DNA of 64,000 nt from assembly GCA_040386335.1 (NCBI GenBank), contig JAZKFT010000021.1, positions 186,001 through 250,000 on the forward strand, written 5' to 3'. Position numbers and translations under genes: made by a program. Shown here in pieces: positions 6,963-13,976 of this stretch. Every line of letters starts with the position of its first letter. Position 1 is the stretch's first letter. This stretch comes from JAZKFT01 sp040386335 (GTDB lineage: Bacteria; Bacteroidota; Bacteroidia; Chitinophagales; Chitinophagaceae). The notes below the pieces were generated by a model. The model did no database searches, was not told where the DNA came from, and worked only from the letters and a program-made list of their open reading frames with translations.

Positions 6963-7798
6963 CCCAATACCTCTTTTAATTTAATCTGCACCACCCCTTC
7001 ATGCTCAATATCCTTCACCGAATCCGTAGTAAAAATGCCCGTGAAATGTTTCAGCAATTCATCAAAACCCTTACTAAAAATACCATGACTAACGGCCAGG
7101 TATAATTTACCCGGGTTCTTCTTTTTAAGTGCTTCAGCCAGGCCGAGAAAAGTGCCACCTCCATCGCAGATATCATCTACGATCAGGCAATCAGTTCCCA
7201 TCAGGTCATCATCATATACTTTGAACCCGGATAGTTTACCGGTTTTTACATCGCGGCTCTTGCTGCATTCCACTACATCTACACCGCCTAAAAATTCCGA
7301 TACTTTATAGATCTTTTTCAAAGCCCCGCCATCGGGTGAGATCAGTTTTACTTCAGTGCCAATACGGGCTATTACCTGCTGTATAAACCGGTGGTTCGGT
7401 ACCGCATCGCAATGGTTGAGCAGGGCAGGGGTCACTTCAGAATGGGCGTCGAACACCGTTACTTTATTAAGCGCCATCGCATTGATGATATCTGCGTACA
7501 CCTTTACTGACAATGGTTCCCCGGGGATCATCACCCTGTCTTGCCTGGCGGCAGGAAAGTAGGGAATGACTAGTTCCAAATTTGTTACACCCATTCTTTT
7601 CAGTGCATCCACGGCTACACATAACAGGCCGAGATCATTAAACGAATTGAGCCGGTGCGTGATGTGGACAGTGGCTCCGGTGTCAAATCCGGGCTTGATT
7701 TTTATATGCGGTTCGCCACCTGCAAATGAAAAAGACTCAAAAAAAATGGCTCCGTTGTTACCCAACGGCTGGAAGTTTTTATCTAAATTAAGTGTCAT
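6959..7798 (-). CDS. prs: Ribose-phosphate pyrophosphokinase-like protein (Prs, short form; possible ADP-ribose pyrophosphokinase)
   Basis: 279 residues, shorter than housekeeping PRPP synthetases (about 310-320). The fold marks remain: FAGGEPHIKI near 27-36, PYFPAARQDR near 80-89, FDAHSEV near 116, and the PRPP-binding loop IVDDICDGGGTF near 204-215. PRPP synthetase makes PRPP from ribose 5-phosphate and ATP, which NadV uses. Short Prs proteins paired with a NAMPT are known in phages and some bacteria. In phage NARP1 systems such a pair (Adps and Namat) instead makes ADP-ribose pyrophosphate and joins it to nicotinamide, giving NAD directly. The ADP-ribose-releasing neighbours make that second reading attractive but unproven. 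Promoter and operator are visible upstream. Confidence 0.88.
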   Translation of the reverse strand: MTLNLDKNFQPLGNNGAIFFESFSFAGGEPHIKIKPGFDTGATVHITHRLNSFNDLGLLCVAVDALKRMGVTNLELVIPYFPAARQDRVMIPGEPLSVKVYADIINAMALNKVTVFDAHSEVTPALLNHCDAVPNHRFIQQVIARIGTEVKLISPDGGALKKIYKVSEFLGGVDVVECSKSRDVKTGKLSGFKVYDDDLMGTDCLIVDDICDGGGTFLGLAEALKKKNPGKLYLAVSHGIFSKGFDELLKHFTGIFTTDSVKDIEHEGVVQIKLKEVLG

Positions 7799-7815
7799 TT
7801 TGCGTTTATTTTACA

Positions 7816-7847
7816 CAAACCTAAAGAGAAATAAATTACCGTGCAAA
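7816..7847 (-). promoter_or_regulatory. Bacteroidota-type promoter for the prs operon
   Basis: On the minus strand TTTG (7844-7847) is followed by 20 bases and then TAGGTTTG (7816-7823), matching the -33 TTTG and -7 TAnnTTTG consensus. The prs start codon lies about 18 bases downstream. The palindrome at 7851-7871 begins three bases upstream of the -33 element. Confidence 0.75.
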
Positions 7848-7850
7848 TAA

Positions 7851-7871
7851 TTTGCGTAAAAATTACGCAAA
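7851..7871. promoter_or_regulatory. Palindromic operator upstream of prs (probable NrtR-like site)
   Basis: Arms TTTGCGTAA and TTACGCAAA form a perfect 9-bp inverted repeat around AAA. It covers the stop codon of the regulator gene and touches the -33 region of the prs promoter. The same core occurs at the start of the regulator gene (8556-8572), which is strong evidence for a shared regulator. Confidence 0.85.
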
Positions 7872-8552
7872 TTGAATATCGAAGTGAAAACCCTCTTTGC
7901 TAAGCCCCTGGTATTTCTTTTTATTGAACTTAAAAAGCCTGGCCGGGCGGCCACTTTTTTGTGGAGCAATTTTGGTGGTTTCGTCAATGATGCCGAAACT
8001 CAGAATTTTCTTCCTGAAGTTTCTGCGGTCGATCTCTTTTTCCAATATGGTGCAATACAAATTTTCAAGATCGGAGAACATGAATTCCTTCGGCAGCAGG
8101 TCAAAGCCAATCGGTTGATAGGTGAGTTTGGCTTTCAGCCGTTCTATGGCTTTTGCTACAATTATATTATGGTCAAAAGCAAGTTTGGGTATTTCAGAAA
8201 CCGGTACCCATTGCACATGCTCGGCATCGGTGTCGGCCGCTATTTCAAATTTGGTAGAATCAACCAACGCGAAATAGGCCACCGAAATTACCCGGTTCCT
8301 GGAATCCCTGCCTACATCATCCCCAAAAGTGTACAATTGTTCCAGGTAGTTTACGGCCACATTGGTTTCTTCTTTCAATTCTCTTTTTACGGCATCTATC
8401 AGGGGCTCGTCATCTTTTACCAAACCACCGGGTATGGCCCAGAATGATTCTTTGGTGCCAAATTTTTGCTGGATCAGCAGCAGGTATAACTGGCTGTTCT
8501 GGTAGCCAAAAACAATGGCGTCTACAGCGATCTTAATATTTTGAACAGGCAT
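7863..8552 (-). CDS. nrtR: NUDIX-domain transcriptional regulator (NrtR-like)
   Basis: 229 residues from ATG at 8552 (MPVQNIKIAVDAIVFGY). An N-terminal NUDIX domain carries WAIPGG and the box G-x5-E-x7-RELxEE near residues 45-66, followed by a C-terminal winged-helix region near 145-220 containing RRNFRKKIL and GRPARLFKF, typical of NrtR/AraR regulators. NrtR proteins repress NAD genes and are released by ADP-ribose. The frame extends seven codons further to a TTG at 8573, but those codons are the operator, so the ATG is preferred. Unlike many NrtR members, the catalytic Glu residues of the NUDIX box are intact, so hydrolase activity is possible. It heads the NAD/ADP-ribose cluster and is probably autoregulated. 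Confidence 0.9.
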   Translation of the reverse strand: MPVQNIKIAVDAIVFGYQNSQLYLLLIQQKFGTKESFWAIPGGLVKDDEPLIDAVKRELKEETNVAVNYLEQLYTFGDDVGRDSRNRVISVAYFALVDSTKFEIAADTDAEHVQWVPVSEIPKLAFDHNIIVAKAIERLKAKLTYQPIGFDLLPKEFMFSDLENLYCTILEKEIDRRNFRKKILSFGIIDETTKIAPQKSGRPARLFKFNKKKYQGLSKEGFHFDIQFA

Positions 8553-8555
8553 GTA

Positions 8556-8572
8556 TGCGTAATTTTTACGCA
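8556..8572. promoter_or_regulatory. Palindromic operator at the regulator gene start
   Basis: Arms TGCGTAA and TTACGCA around TTT end four bases before the ATG of the NUDIX regulator. The core matches the site at 7851-7871. The position would block transcription or its first steps, so autoregulation is likely. Confidence 0.82.
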
Positions 8573-8623
8573 AAATAATTTTTTAGTTTGATTATTCCCT
8601 GTTCACAGCATTTTTGTACGCCC

Positions 8624-9325
8624 TTATTTCTTTTCAGGCTCAAACCCATATCTCCAAACAATCGCCGCGGCAATGCCCCCTACGATGGGCGCCAACATAA
8701 ATAACCATAACTGAGCCAATGCTTTACCACCCGCAAATATGGCCGGGCCAAAACTACGTGCAGGGTTTACAGATGTGCCGGTAATGGGTATGGCAACCAG
8801 GTGGATGAGTACCAATGTAAAGCCAATGCCCAGGCCAGCCATGGTGGTATAACTATTTTTATGGGTAGTGGCGAAAATGACGAAGAGGAACAGGAAGGTC
8901 AGGACGGCTTCTGTTATAAAAGCGGAGACCATATTATAGCCTGCCAGGTAGCCTTCGCCCCAGCCATTGCTTCCAAGGGCCCAGTCGCCCATCATAAATC
9001 CGGGCATCCCTTTTTGTATGAGGTATAAAATGCCGGCACCGGTTGTAGCGCCTGCCATCTGCGCAATAATATAACCAACGGTATGTCTTGTACTTAGCTT
9101 ACCAGCCACCATCATGGAAATACTAATGGCCGGATTTATATGGCAGCCCGAAATGGGTCCGATTGCATATGCCATGGCCACCACCGTTAACCCAAATGCC
9201 AGTGAAATGCCCAGGAGACCAATGCCCGAAGGCCCACTGGCAGAAGTGCCGGCCACCACAGCGGCACCGCAGCCAAATAAAACGAGTGAAAAGGTGCCGA
9301 TAAATTCCGCCATGTACTTTTTCAT
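8624..9325 (-). CDS. aqpZ: Aquaporin (AqpZ-like, MIP family)
   Basis: 233 residues with six hydrophobic segments and the two aquaporin boxes, GCHINPAIS near residue 61 and SVNPARSFGPAIF near 185-197, the second with the pore Arg. The opening MKKYMAEFIGTFSLVLFGCGAAV is the usual start. It forms a water channel in the inner membrane; the length and NPA context fit AqpZ better than glycerol facilitators. It lies upstream of the regulator gene on the same strand with 50 bases between, but nothing ties it to NAD metabolism. Confidence 0.93.
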   Translation of the reverse strand: MKKYMAEFIGTFSLVLFGCGAAVVAGTSASGPSGIGLLGISLAFGLTVVAMAYAIGPISGCHINPAISISMMVAGKLSTRHTVGYIIAQMAGATTGAGILYLIQKGMPGFMMGDWALGSNGWGEGYLAGYNMVSAFITEAVLTFLFLFVIFATTHKNSYTTMAGLGIGFTLVLIHLVAIPITGTSVNPARSFGPAIFAGGKALAQLWLFMLAPIVGGIAAAIVWRYGFEPEKK

Positions 9326-9434
9326 AGATTGGAATGTTTTGGTGAACTGTTTTTTAAAATGGTTGTTTCGGTTTCCAAAATAGATATTTGCCTTAGATTA
9401 TTTCGCTCATTTTACTAACAAATAAAAAACTACC

Positions 9435-9905
9435 ATGGCTATAACCGCAGGACAGGCAGCTCCGCTATTCACACTTTTCAGCAGCGATAAAAAAGAGGTT
9501 TCTCTCAGCGACTACAAAGGGAAGAATGTGTTGCTCTTATTTTATCCTATGGCGTTTACACGGGTGTGTACCGCCGAGCTTTGTAATGTACGCGATAACA
9601 TAGGCATGTACAGCAACGTCCATGCTGAAGTGTTTGGAATATCGGTTGACTCGGTATATACATTGGCTAAATACAAAGAAGAACAAGGCTACAATTTTAC
9701 CCTGCTCAGCGATTTTAATAAAGAAGTGACTATGGCCTATGATGTGCTGCACGAAAATTTTGCTTTTGGCATGAAGGGCGTGAGCAAACGTGCGTCGTTC
9801 GTAATAGATAAGGATGGCATTGTTGCCTACGCAGAAGTTGCCGATTCTCTCAGCGACATGCCCAACTTTGAGGCTATCAATGAAGCACTAAACAAACTTG
9901 TTTAG
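9435..9905 (+). CDS. Peroxiredoxin (AhpC/TSA family)
   Basis: A thioredoxin-fold peroxidase of 156 residues. The active-site stretch FYPMAFTRVCTAELC near residues 36-50 has the peroxidatic Cys after Thr-x-Val; a second Cys five residues later could form the resolving bond, as in atypical 2-Cys Bcp/AhpE-like enzymes. It reduces hydrogen peroxide or organic peroxides in the cytosol. There is no signal peptide. The gene stands alone, divergent from aqpZ, followed by a short degenerate repeat built on CTTGA. Confidence 0.92.
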   Translation: MAITAGQAAPLFTLFSSDKKEVSLSDYKGKNVLLLFYPMAFTRVCTAELCNVRDNIGMYSNVHAEVFGISVDSVYTLAKYKEEQGYNFTLLSDFNKEVTMAYDVLHENFAFGMKGVSKRASFVIDKDGIVAYAEVADSLSDMPNFEAINEALNKLV

Positions 9906-9935
9906 CCTTGATCCTTGAACCCTGACTCTTGAACC
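9906..9935 (+). repeat. Degenerate CTTGA-type tandem tract
   Basis: Directly after the peroxiredoxin stop the sequence repeats units like CCTTGAT, CCTTGAAC, CCTGACT, CTTGAAC. It resembles tracts after other genes in this window. Confidence 0.6.
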
Positions 9936-9992
9936 TTTTTTCTTTCAATTCTATTATTTGGTTTTTGCCGTTGGGTATTTTACTTTTAGTGC

Positions 9993-10424
9993 ATGGCATT
10001 AAAGCAAATAGACCACGGCACCAGCGAATATAAATTGATGGTGAAACTCAGGGATGAAATTTTGCGCAGGCCATTGGGCTTGTCGTTTAGCCAGGACGAC
10101 CTGGATAAAGAGAAGGAAGATATACTGATCGCCGCCTTTGACGACGATGAAATACTGGGCTGCTGCCTGCTGACCCAAACCGCTGCCGACACTGTAAAGC
10201 TGCGGCAAATGGCTGTTAAAAACAATCTCCAGGGTAAAGGAATTGGCCAGGCTATTATGAATTTTGCCGAAACTCTGGCCCGGGATAAGGGTTATAAAAA
10301 GCTAACCATGCATGCCCGTGATACCGCCATTGGATTCTACGAACGTTGCGGTTTTAAAATATTAGGTGATGGTTTTATTGAGGTGAGCGTGCCGCACCAT
10401 GTTATGGAAAAGCGCCTTGGCTAA
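9993..10424 (+). CDS. GNAT family N-acetyltransferase
   Basis: 143 residues with the acetyl-CoA-binding pattern of GNAT enzymes: VKLRQMAVKNNLQGKGIGQAIM near residues 68-89 (motif A, with Q-G-K-G-I-G) and ARDTAIGFYERCGF near 106-119 (motif B). The short form resembles ElaA-like or putative small-molecule acetyltransferases. The substrate is unknown. Its end overlaps the convergent Uma2 gene by four bases. Confidence 0.9.
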   Translation: MALKQIDHGTSEYKLMVKLRDEILRRPLGLSFSQDDLDKEKEDILIAAFDDDEILGCCLLTQTAADTVKLRQMAVKNNLQGKGIGQAIMNFAETLARDKGYKKLTMHARDTAIGFYERCGFKILGDGFIEVSVPHHVMEKRLG

Positions 10425-10957
10425 AATTCAAAAGAAGCATTCAGTAAAACGGAATAGAGGATGGAGGCGGTGGTTTTCTGCTGCTCGTAGATGGTATTTA
10501 CTAGCAAGTAATGTATCACCTCTTTGGTTTCGGGGTCTACGATAAAATATTCTTTTACGCCAAATTTTTCATACAGATTCTTTTTGACGATTTTATCGTG
10601 GTCTTTATTTCCTTCCGATAAAATTTCAATGATTATTGCCGGTGAACCATGCACAAAGCCGCGTTTATTCAAATAGGCTTCGCCGCCATTTTGTAAAATA
10701 AAAATGTCAGGCTGTACGGCATTGGCTACCTCGTCCAGGTATACATCCATAGGGGCATATAACACTACTCCCCAATTGTTTTTTTCTAACCAATTGAAAA
10801 TTTTATTTCCAATTATTGACGATACCAGTTGATGCAGGCCAAACGGTGAAGCTGCCATAAGGAGTTGGTTGTTTATTACCTCCGCTAAAGTACCTTCCGG
10901 AAGCATTTTAAATACATCCATGGCAGTGCGGGGTGGGCTGGCGAGTTGCATTTCCAT
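10421..10957 (-). CDS. Uma2 family endonuclease-like protein
   Basis: 178 residues with the DUF820/Uma2 core of the PDDEXK fold: VQPDIFIL near residues 79-86 (Asp), SPAIIIEILSEGNKDHD near 106-122 (E-x-L), and a following lysine in KKNLYEKFGVKEYFIVDPE near 126-144. Uma2 proteins are abundant in cyanobacteria and Bacteroidota; their biological substrate is unknown. No neighbours suggest a restriction or defence role here. Confidence 0.88.
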   Translation of the reverse strand: MEMQLASPPRTAMDVFKMLPEGTLAEVINNQLLMAASPFGLHQLVSSIIGNKIFNWLEKNNWGVVLYAPMDVYLDEVANAVQPDIFILQNGGEAYLNKRGFVHGSPAIIIEILSEGNKDHDKIVKKNLYEKFGVKEYFIVDPETKEVIHYLLVNTIYEQQKTTASILYSVLLNASFEF

Positions 10958-10971
10958 AACTCTAAATTAAA

Positions 10972-11454
10972 TCATTTCTTCCTCCCGATCTTATCGATCA
11001 GCAATTTTCTCACTTCTACAGTATCTGTTTCCTCCACGCAGGCATCTTTGGGAACAATAAAAAACGATTTGTCATTGATGTACAAATGGAAAAAATTGGG
11101 GCTTTCTATAAAATATTGAAAACGGTTGTACGGCCACTCGGCTACGCCACGACTGGTTTCCAGCAGTATGCCCCTATCCTGGAAATCCATATCGATCTTT
11201 TCCTGGAAGGTGGCGCTGCGTTTATAAATAGTGCGGGGCAACCAGAACCAGAAGGTAAGCATCAGCGTAAACCAAAGAAAAGAGGCTACCATGAATGCCA
11301 GTGGGGAAATCGTTTTACTATAAAATAAAACCGCAGCCAGCACCGCAAATACATTCACAACGATTAGCAAAATCCGTATCTCGGTCCGGCTGATAAAATG
11401 ATAACGCAATGCCTGCAGCACTTTGGGCTTGTCGTAACTGATATGAATCTTCAT
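10972..11454 (-). CDS. YcxB-like membrane protein
   Basis: 160 residues: a short N-terminal piece, two close transmembrane segments near residues 28-48 and 52-72, then a cytoplasmic beta-rich part containing SRGVAEWPYNRFQYFIESPNFFHLY and FFIVPKDA. This plan (two helices, then a PH-like domain with W-x-x-x-x-x-x-x-E and FxxVPKxA) is that of YcxB proteins, whose role is unknown. A second family member lies at 20977-21546. Confidence 0.8.
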   Translation of the reverse strand: MKIHISYDKPKVLQALRYHFISRTEIRILLIVVNVFAVLAAVLFYSKTISPLAFMVASFLWFTLMLTFWFWLPRTIYKRSATFQEKIDMDFQDRGILLETSRGVAEWPYNRFQYFIESPNFFHLYINDKSFFIVPKDACVEETDTVEVRKLLIDKIGRKK

Positions 11455-11481
11455 CCGGCGAAATTAATTGTGCTGATAATA

Positions 11482-12080
11482 CTATTTGTTGGTTTCTTTT
11501 TCGAACGGTGGCACGCCAAACATGCCGGGCGGAAGGGCCACTTTCCAGGCTCCATTTTCTTTTACCATTAAAAACGGTTACTGCTGCCATCATCCGATTC
11601 ACCTTTTTCCAAAACTACCACTTCAGCTTCGGTGGCGTTTAGCAGGTTCACTTTCCAGATCATACCTTTTTTTAACCAGTAACTTTTAAGCGTGATGCCC
11701 ACGTCTTCCTGCGAACCGAGCACCCGCTCGTAATCAAAACCTGAAGGCATTTCCTCGTCCGGGTATTTCTTAAACATCTGGTTGCTGAACTCAAAAAATT
11801 TCTTTTCGTTTTTAATAAATGCGGCAGCAAAAAGAGGCGCACTGGCTTTTATCCAGGCAAAATGTTTGTCAACGTTCTTCCAGTTGATCGTGTAAGGCGG
11901 CCCATCCGATTTTGGTTTTTCAGAGCTGTATAGCTTAAACTTTTCAAAACCCTTATAACCGGTTTTGTACCAGCTAAGAAAAGCCACTGCAGCGTCTTTT
12001 GCTGCTTTTTTTTCACCGGTGAGGTTTTGGGAAAATACAGTGCCGGTGCAGAGCAGCAGCAGAATGAGGAGTTTTTTCAT
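11482..12080 (-). pseudogene. Secreted protein gene with an apparent frameshift near its 3' end
   Basis: Translation from ATG at 12080 gives a signal peptide (MKKLLILLLLCTGTVFSQN) and about 150 residues of an alpha/beta protein of DUF3828/NTF2-like look, with a Tyr/Trp-rich middle. The frame stops at 11568 right after a run of five T on the minus strand. One extra T would continue with about 25 coherent residues including MVKENGAWKVALPPGMF up to a TAG at 11482, a normal ending for such a domain. This suggests a one-base deletion in a homopolymer: a real mutation, phase variation or a sequencing error. A longer start at 12131 is possible but lacks the signal peptide at its front. Confidence 0.7.
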
Positions 12081-12144
12081 GTGTGCATTTTTAGGGCTGT
12101 CGGCACATTTTATAAGTAGTGTTGAAAGCAACGAATTTTGTTTC

Positions 12145-12259
12145 GCCCCAACCGGGGTGACATGTATATAGTAAGTCTCTGAAATTTACATGCGACCCCG
12201 AAGGGGTCGAACGTGCACACCGGGAGCATTGCTATAAACATGCGACCCCGTTGGGGTCA
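12145..12259. repeat. Three REP-like GACCCC hairpins
   Basis: Short palindromes occur at about 12145-12163, 12189-12211 and 12239-12259, each with CATG next to a GC-rich inverted repeat such as GACCCCGAAGGGGTC or GACCCCGTTGGGGTC. The first is in opposite orientation to the other two. They fill the gap between the frameshifted gene and the PhoD-like gene, which lacks other features. Confidence 0.8.
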
Positions 12260-12361
12260 AAAAGCACTATCTGTGATAAATTGCGATCGTGGAAAGCAAT
12301 GGGTTTTGGTTGTTATCAGAAAAACATCAGGTCTTTATATCCAACTTTCACACAATCCCGG

Positions 12362-13747
12362 TTATTTACCCTTCTCAAACCGCAGCGTTTTCTGCTCAAC
12401 ACTCCACTCATTTAGTTTCTCCCCCTTTGGACTGATAAATTCCACTTTTAACACCCGCCCATTCCTGGGGCCGCTGATAGTAACCCTGGAAAAATTCTGC
12501 ATATTGTCTACACCCATCACCCGGTATTTATTGTCTTTTTCCGGGCCGTTGAATTTGGCGAGGCCGCTGGTTAAAGAACTATTGGTAACGTCATAAAGCG
12601 GGTACATGCCATCCTGCTTTACTTCTATCACTTCGCTATGATGTCGGTCGCCGTCGAAAAATATGACGCCCTGTATCCTGTTGTCTTTGATAAATTTTTT
12701 CAGTTCGTCCAGTTCGGCTGGGTAATGGACGGCACAGTCGTAAGGGCTCACCGGGTTTAGCACCTGGCTGCCGGTGGCGATCATTCTAAAGCTGATCATG
12801 CTATTGGTATTGCTTACCAGCAACGCATTTTTAAGCCATTCCATTTGTTTTTTGCCCCACATCAGTTTATCTGGATTGGGCTGGCCGTTCACACTGTCGG
12901 CCATGGCATCGGCACTGCGGAACCAACGGTCGTCCAGCATAAAAATATCGAGGTCGTTCCTGGTGATCTTGGAATAGATGCCTTCGCTGTTTTCGCCATA
13001 GCTGGGGTTGGTCCAATAGTTCATAAAAACCCTGCGGCTGGTTTGTTTTAGCGGATAAGTTTTGTCGGCATCGTTCCAGCCATAATCGTGGTCGTCCCAA
13101 ATGGCGTACTGCGGCATGGATTTCCAGAAATTTTGTAATACCGGCAGGCTGCGGGTGAGACTTGCGCGGTAGTACAAGCCAAAATCGCTGTAGTAATCCA
13201 CTTCGCGGGTGTACCAGTTGTCGCCCAGCCACAACATAAAGGAAGCAGGCGTTTTGGCCATGGTTTCAAAAATGGCGCTGTCGTTTCCGTAAGGCGTGCC
13301 GGGCCTGTCGTAAATAGGCTGGTTAAAATAGGAGCAACTGCCGGTAAGAAAACTAAAGTCCGGGGCTGGTTTGCGGTATTGCCAAAGCTCCTCGGTTTTA
13401 AAATTTCCGGTGATGGTTTGTGCTTTAACGCGTTTGGCGTTCAGCACTTCCATTTCGTAACTATATTCTGTACCCGGTTCCAGGTTGGTAAACGTGTAGG
13501 TTTCGGTAAAAACGTAAGGGTCTTTTGCTGCGCTATTTTCGCTTGGAATGGCAAGTACAGCCTTCTTTTTATCACCGCCTTTTTGCCAGCATTTTACCGA
13601 TGCACTGCCCAGGCGTTCGCTATGTTCCACCCAAATGGTCGCTGAACGAAAATCCATATGTCCCAGCATCGGCCCGCTTTTTAATTGTGCAATCGAAGCC
13701 AGTGGCAACTGGCAAATCATCATTAGCCGTAGAATTGTTTTTGTCAT
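12362..13747 (-). CDS. PhoD-like alkaline phosphatase, secreted
   Basis: 461 residues with an N-terminal signal-like segment, a fibronectin-like domain (about 25-120) and a metallophosphatase domain. Visible metal sites include FLTGSCSYF near 131-139, LWLGDNWY near 172-179, WDDHDYGWND near 217-226 and DGDRHHSEV near 346-354. PhoD-like enzymes release phosphate from phosphodiesters or monoesters outside the cytoplasm using calcium or iron. The closing part contains NSSLTSG, usual in the family. The gene stands alone between repeats. Confidence 0.9.
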   Translation of the reverse strand: MTKTILRLMMICQLPLASIAQLKSGPMLGHMDFRSATIWVEHSERLGSASVKCWQKGGDKKKAVLAIPSENSAAKDPYVFTETYTFTNLEPGTEYSYEMEVLNAKRVKAQTITGNFKTEELWQYRKPAPDFSFLTGSCSYFNQPIYDRPGTPYGNDSAIFETMAKTPASFMLWLGDNWYTREVDYYSDFGLYYRASLTRSLPVLQNFWKSMPQYAIWDDHDYGWNDADKTYPLKQTSRRVFMNYWTNPSYGENSEGIYSKITRNDLDIFMLDDRWFRSADAMADSVNGQPNPDKLMWGKKQMEWLKNALLVSNTNSMISFRMIATGSQVLNPVSPYDCAVHYPAELDELKKFIKDNRIQGVIFFDGDRHHSEVIEVKQDGMYPLYDVTNSSLTSGLAKFNGPEKDNKYRVMGVDNMQNFSRVTISGPRNGRVLKVEFISPKGEKLNEWSVEQKTLRFEKGK

Positions 13748-13976
13748 CCCTTATTATTTAGGATGGGAAGTTAAGGTGTTCAAATAAAGTAATTGTGAAG
13801 AGAATGTAGAGCAGGTCACAATCAAGGAGAGTTTACAGAATCTCTAAAAACCCGCAGTCATTGGATTTATACAAGTCTTCAATATCCTGTCTATGCCTAA
13901 GCAATAACCTGAAATCTTTGATTGAAGCTTCATTCCGGGGTTTGGTATCTTCATCAAAATTCAGCATCCGATTTTT

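Noticed and set aside
7872..8447. Plus-strand frame opposite the regulator gene
   Set aside because: The minus-strand gene has clear NUDIX and winged-helix motifs; the plus frame has none.
255..8552. Classic DarTG-type toxin-antitoxin pair
   Set aside because: No DarT-like toxin gene is found next to the macrodomain or NADAR gene.
8573..8573. TTG start for the NUDIX regulator
   Set aside because: The seven extra codons are the operator palindrome itself; ATG at 8552 fits the family.
11318..11602. Minus-strand frame of 94 residues between the YcxB-like gene and the frameshifted gene
   Set aside because: It crosses two genes in another frame; the real continuation of the frameshifted gene uses a different frame.
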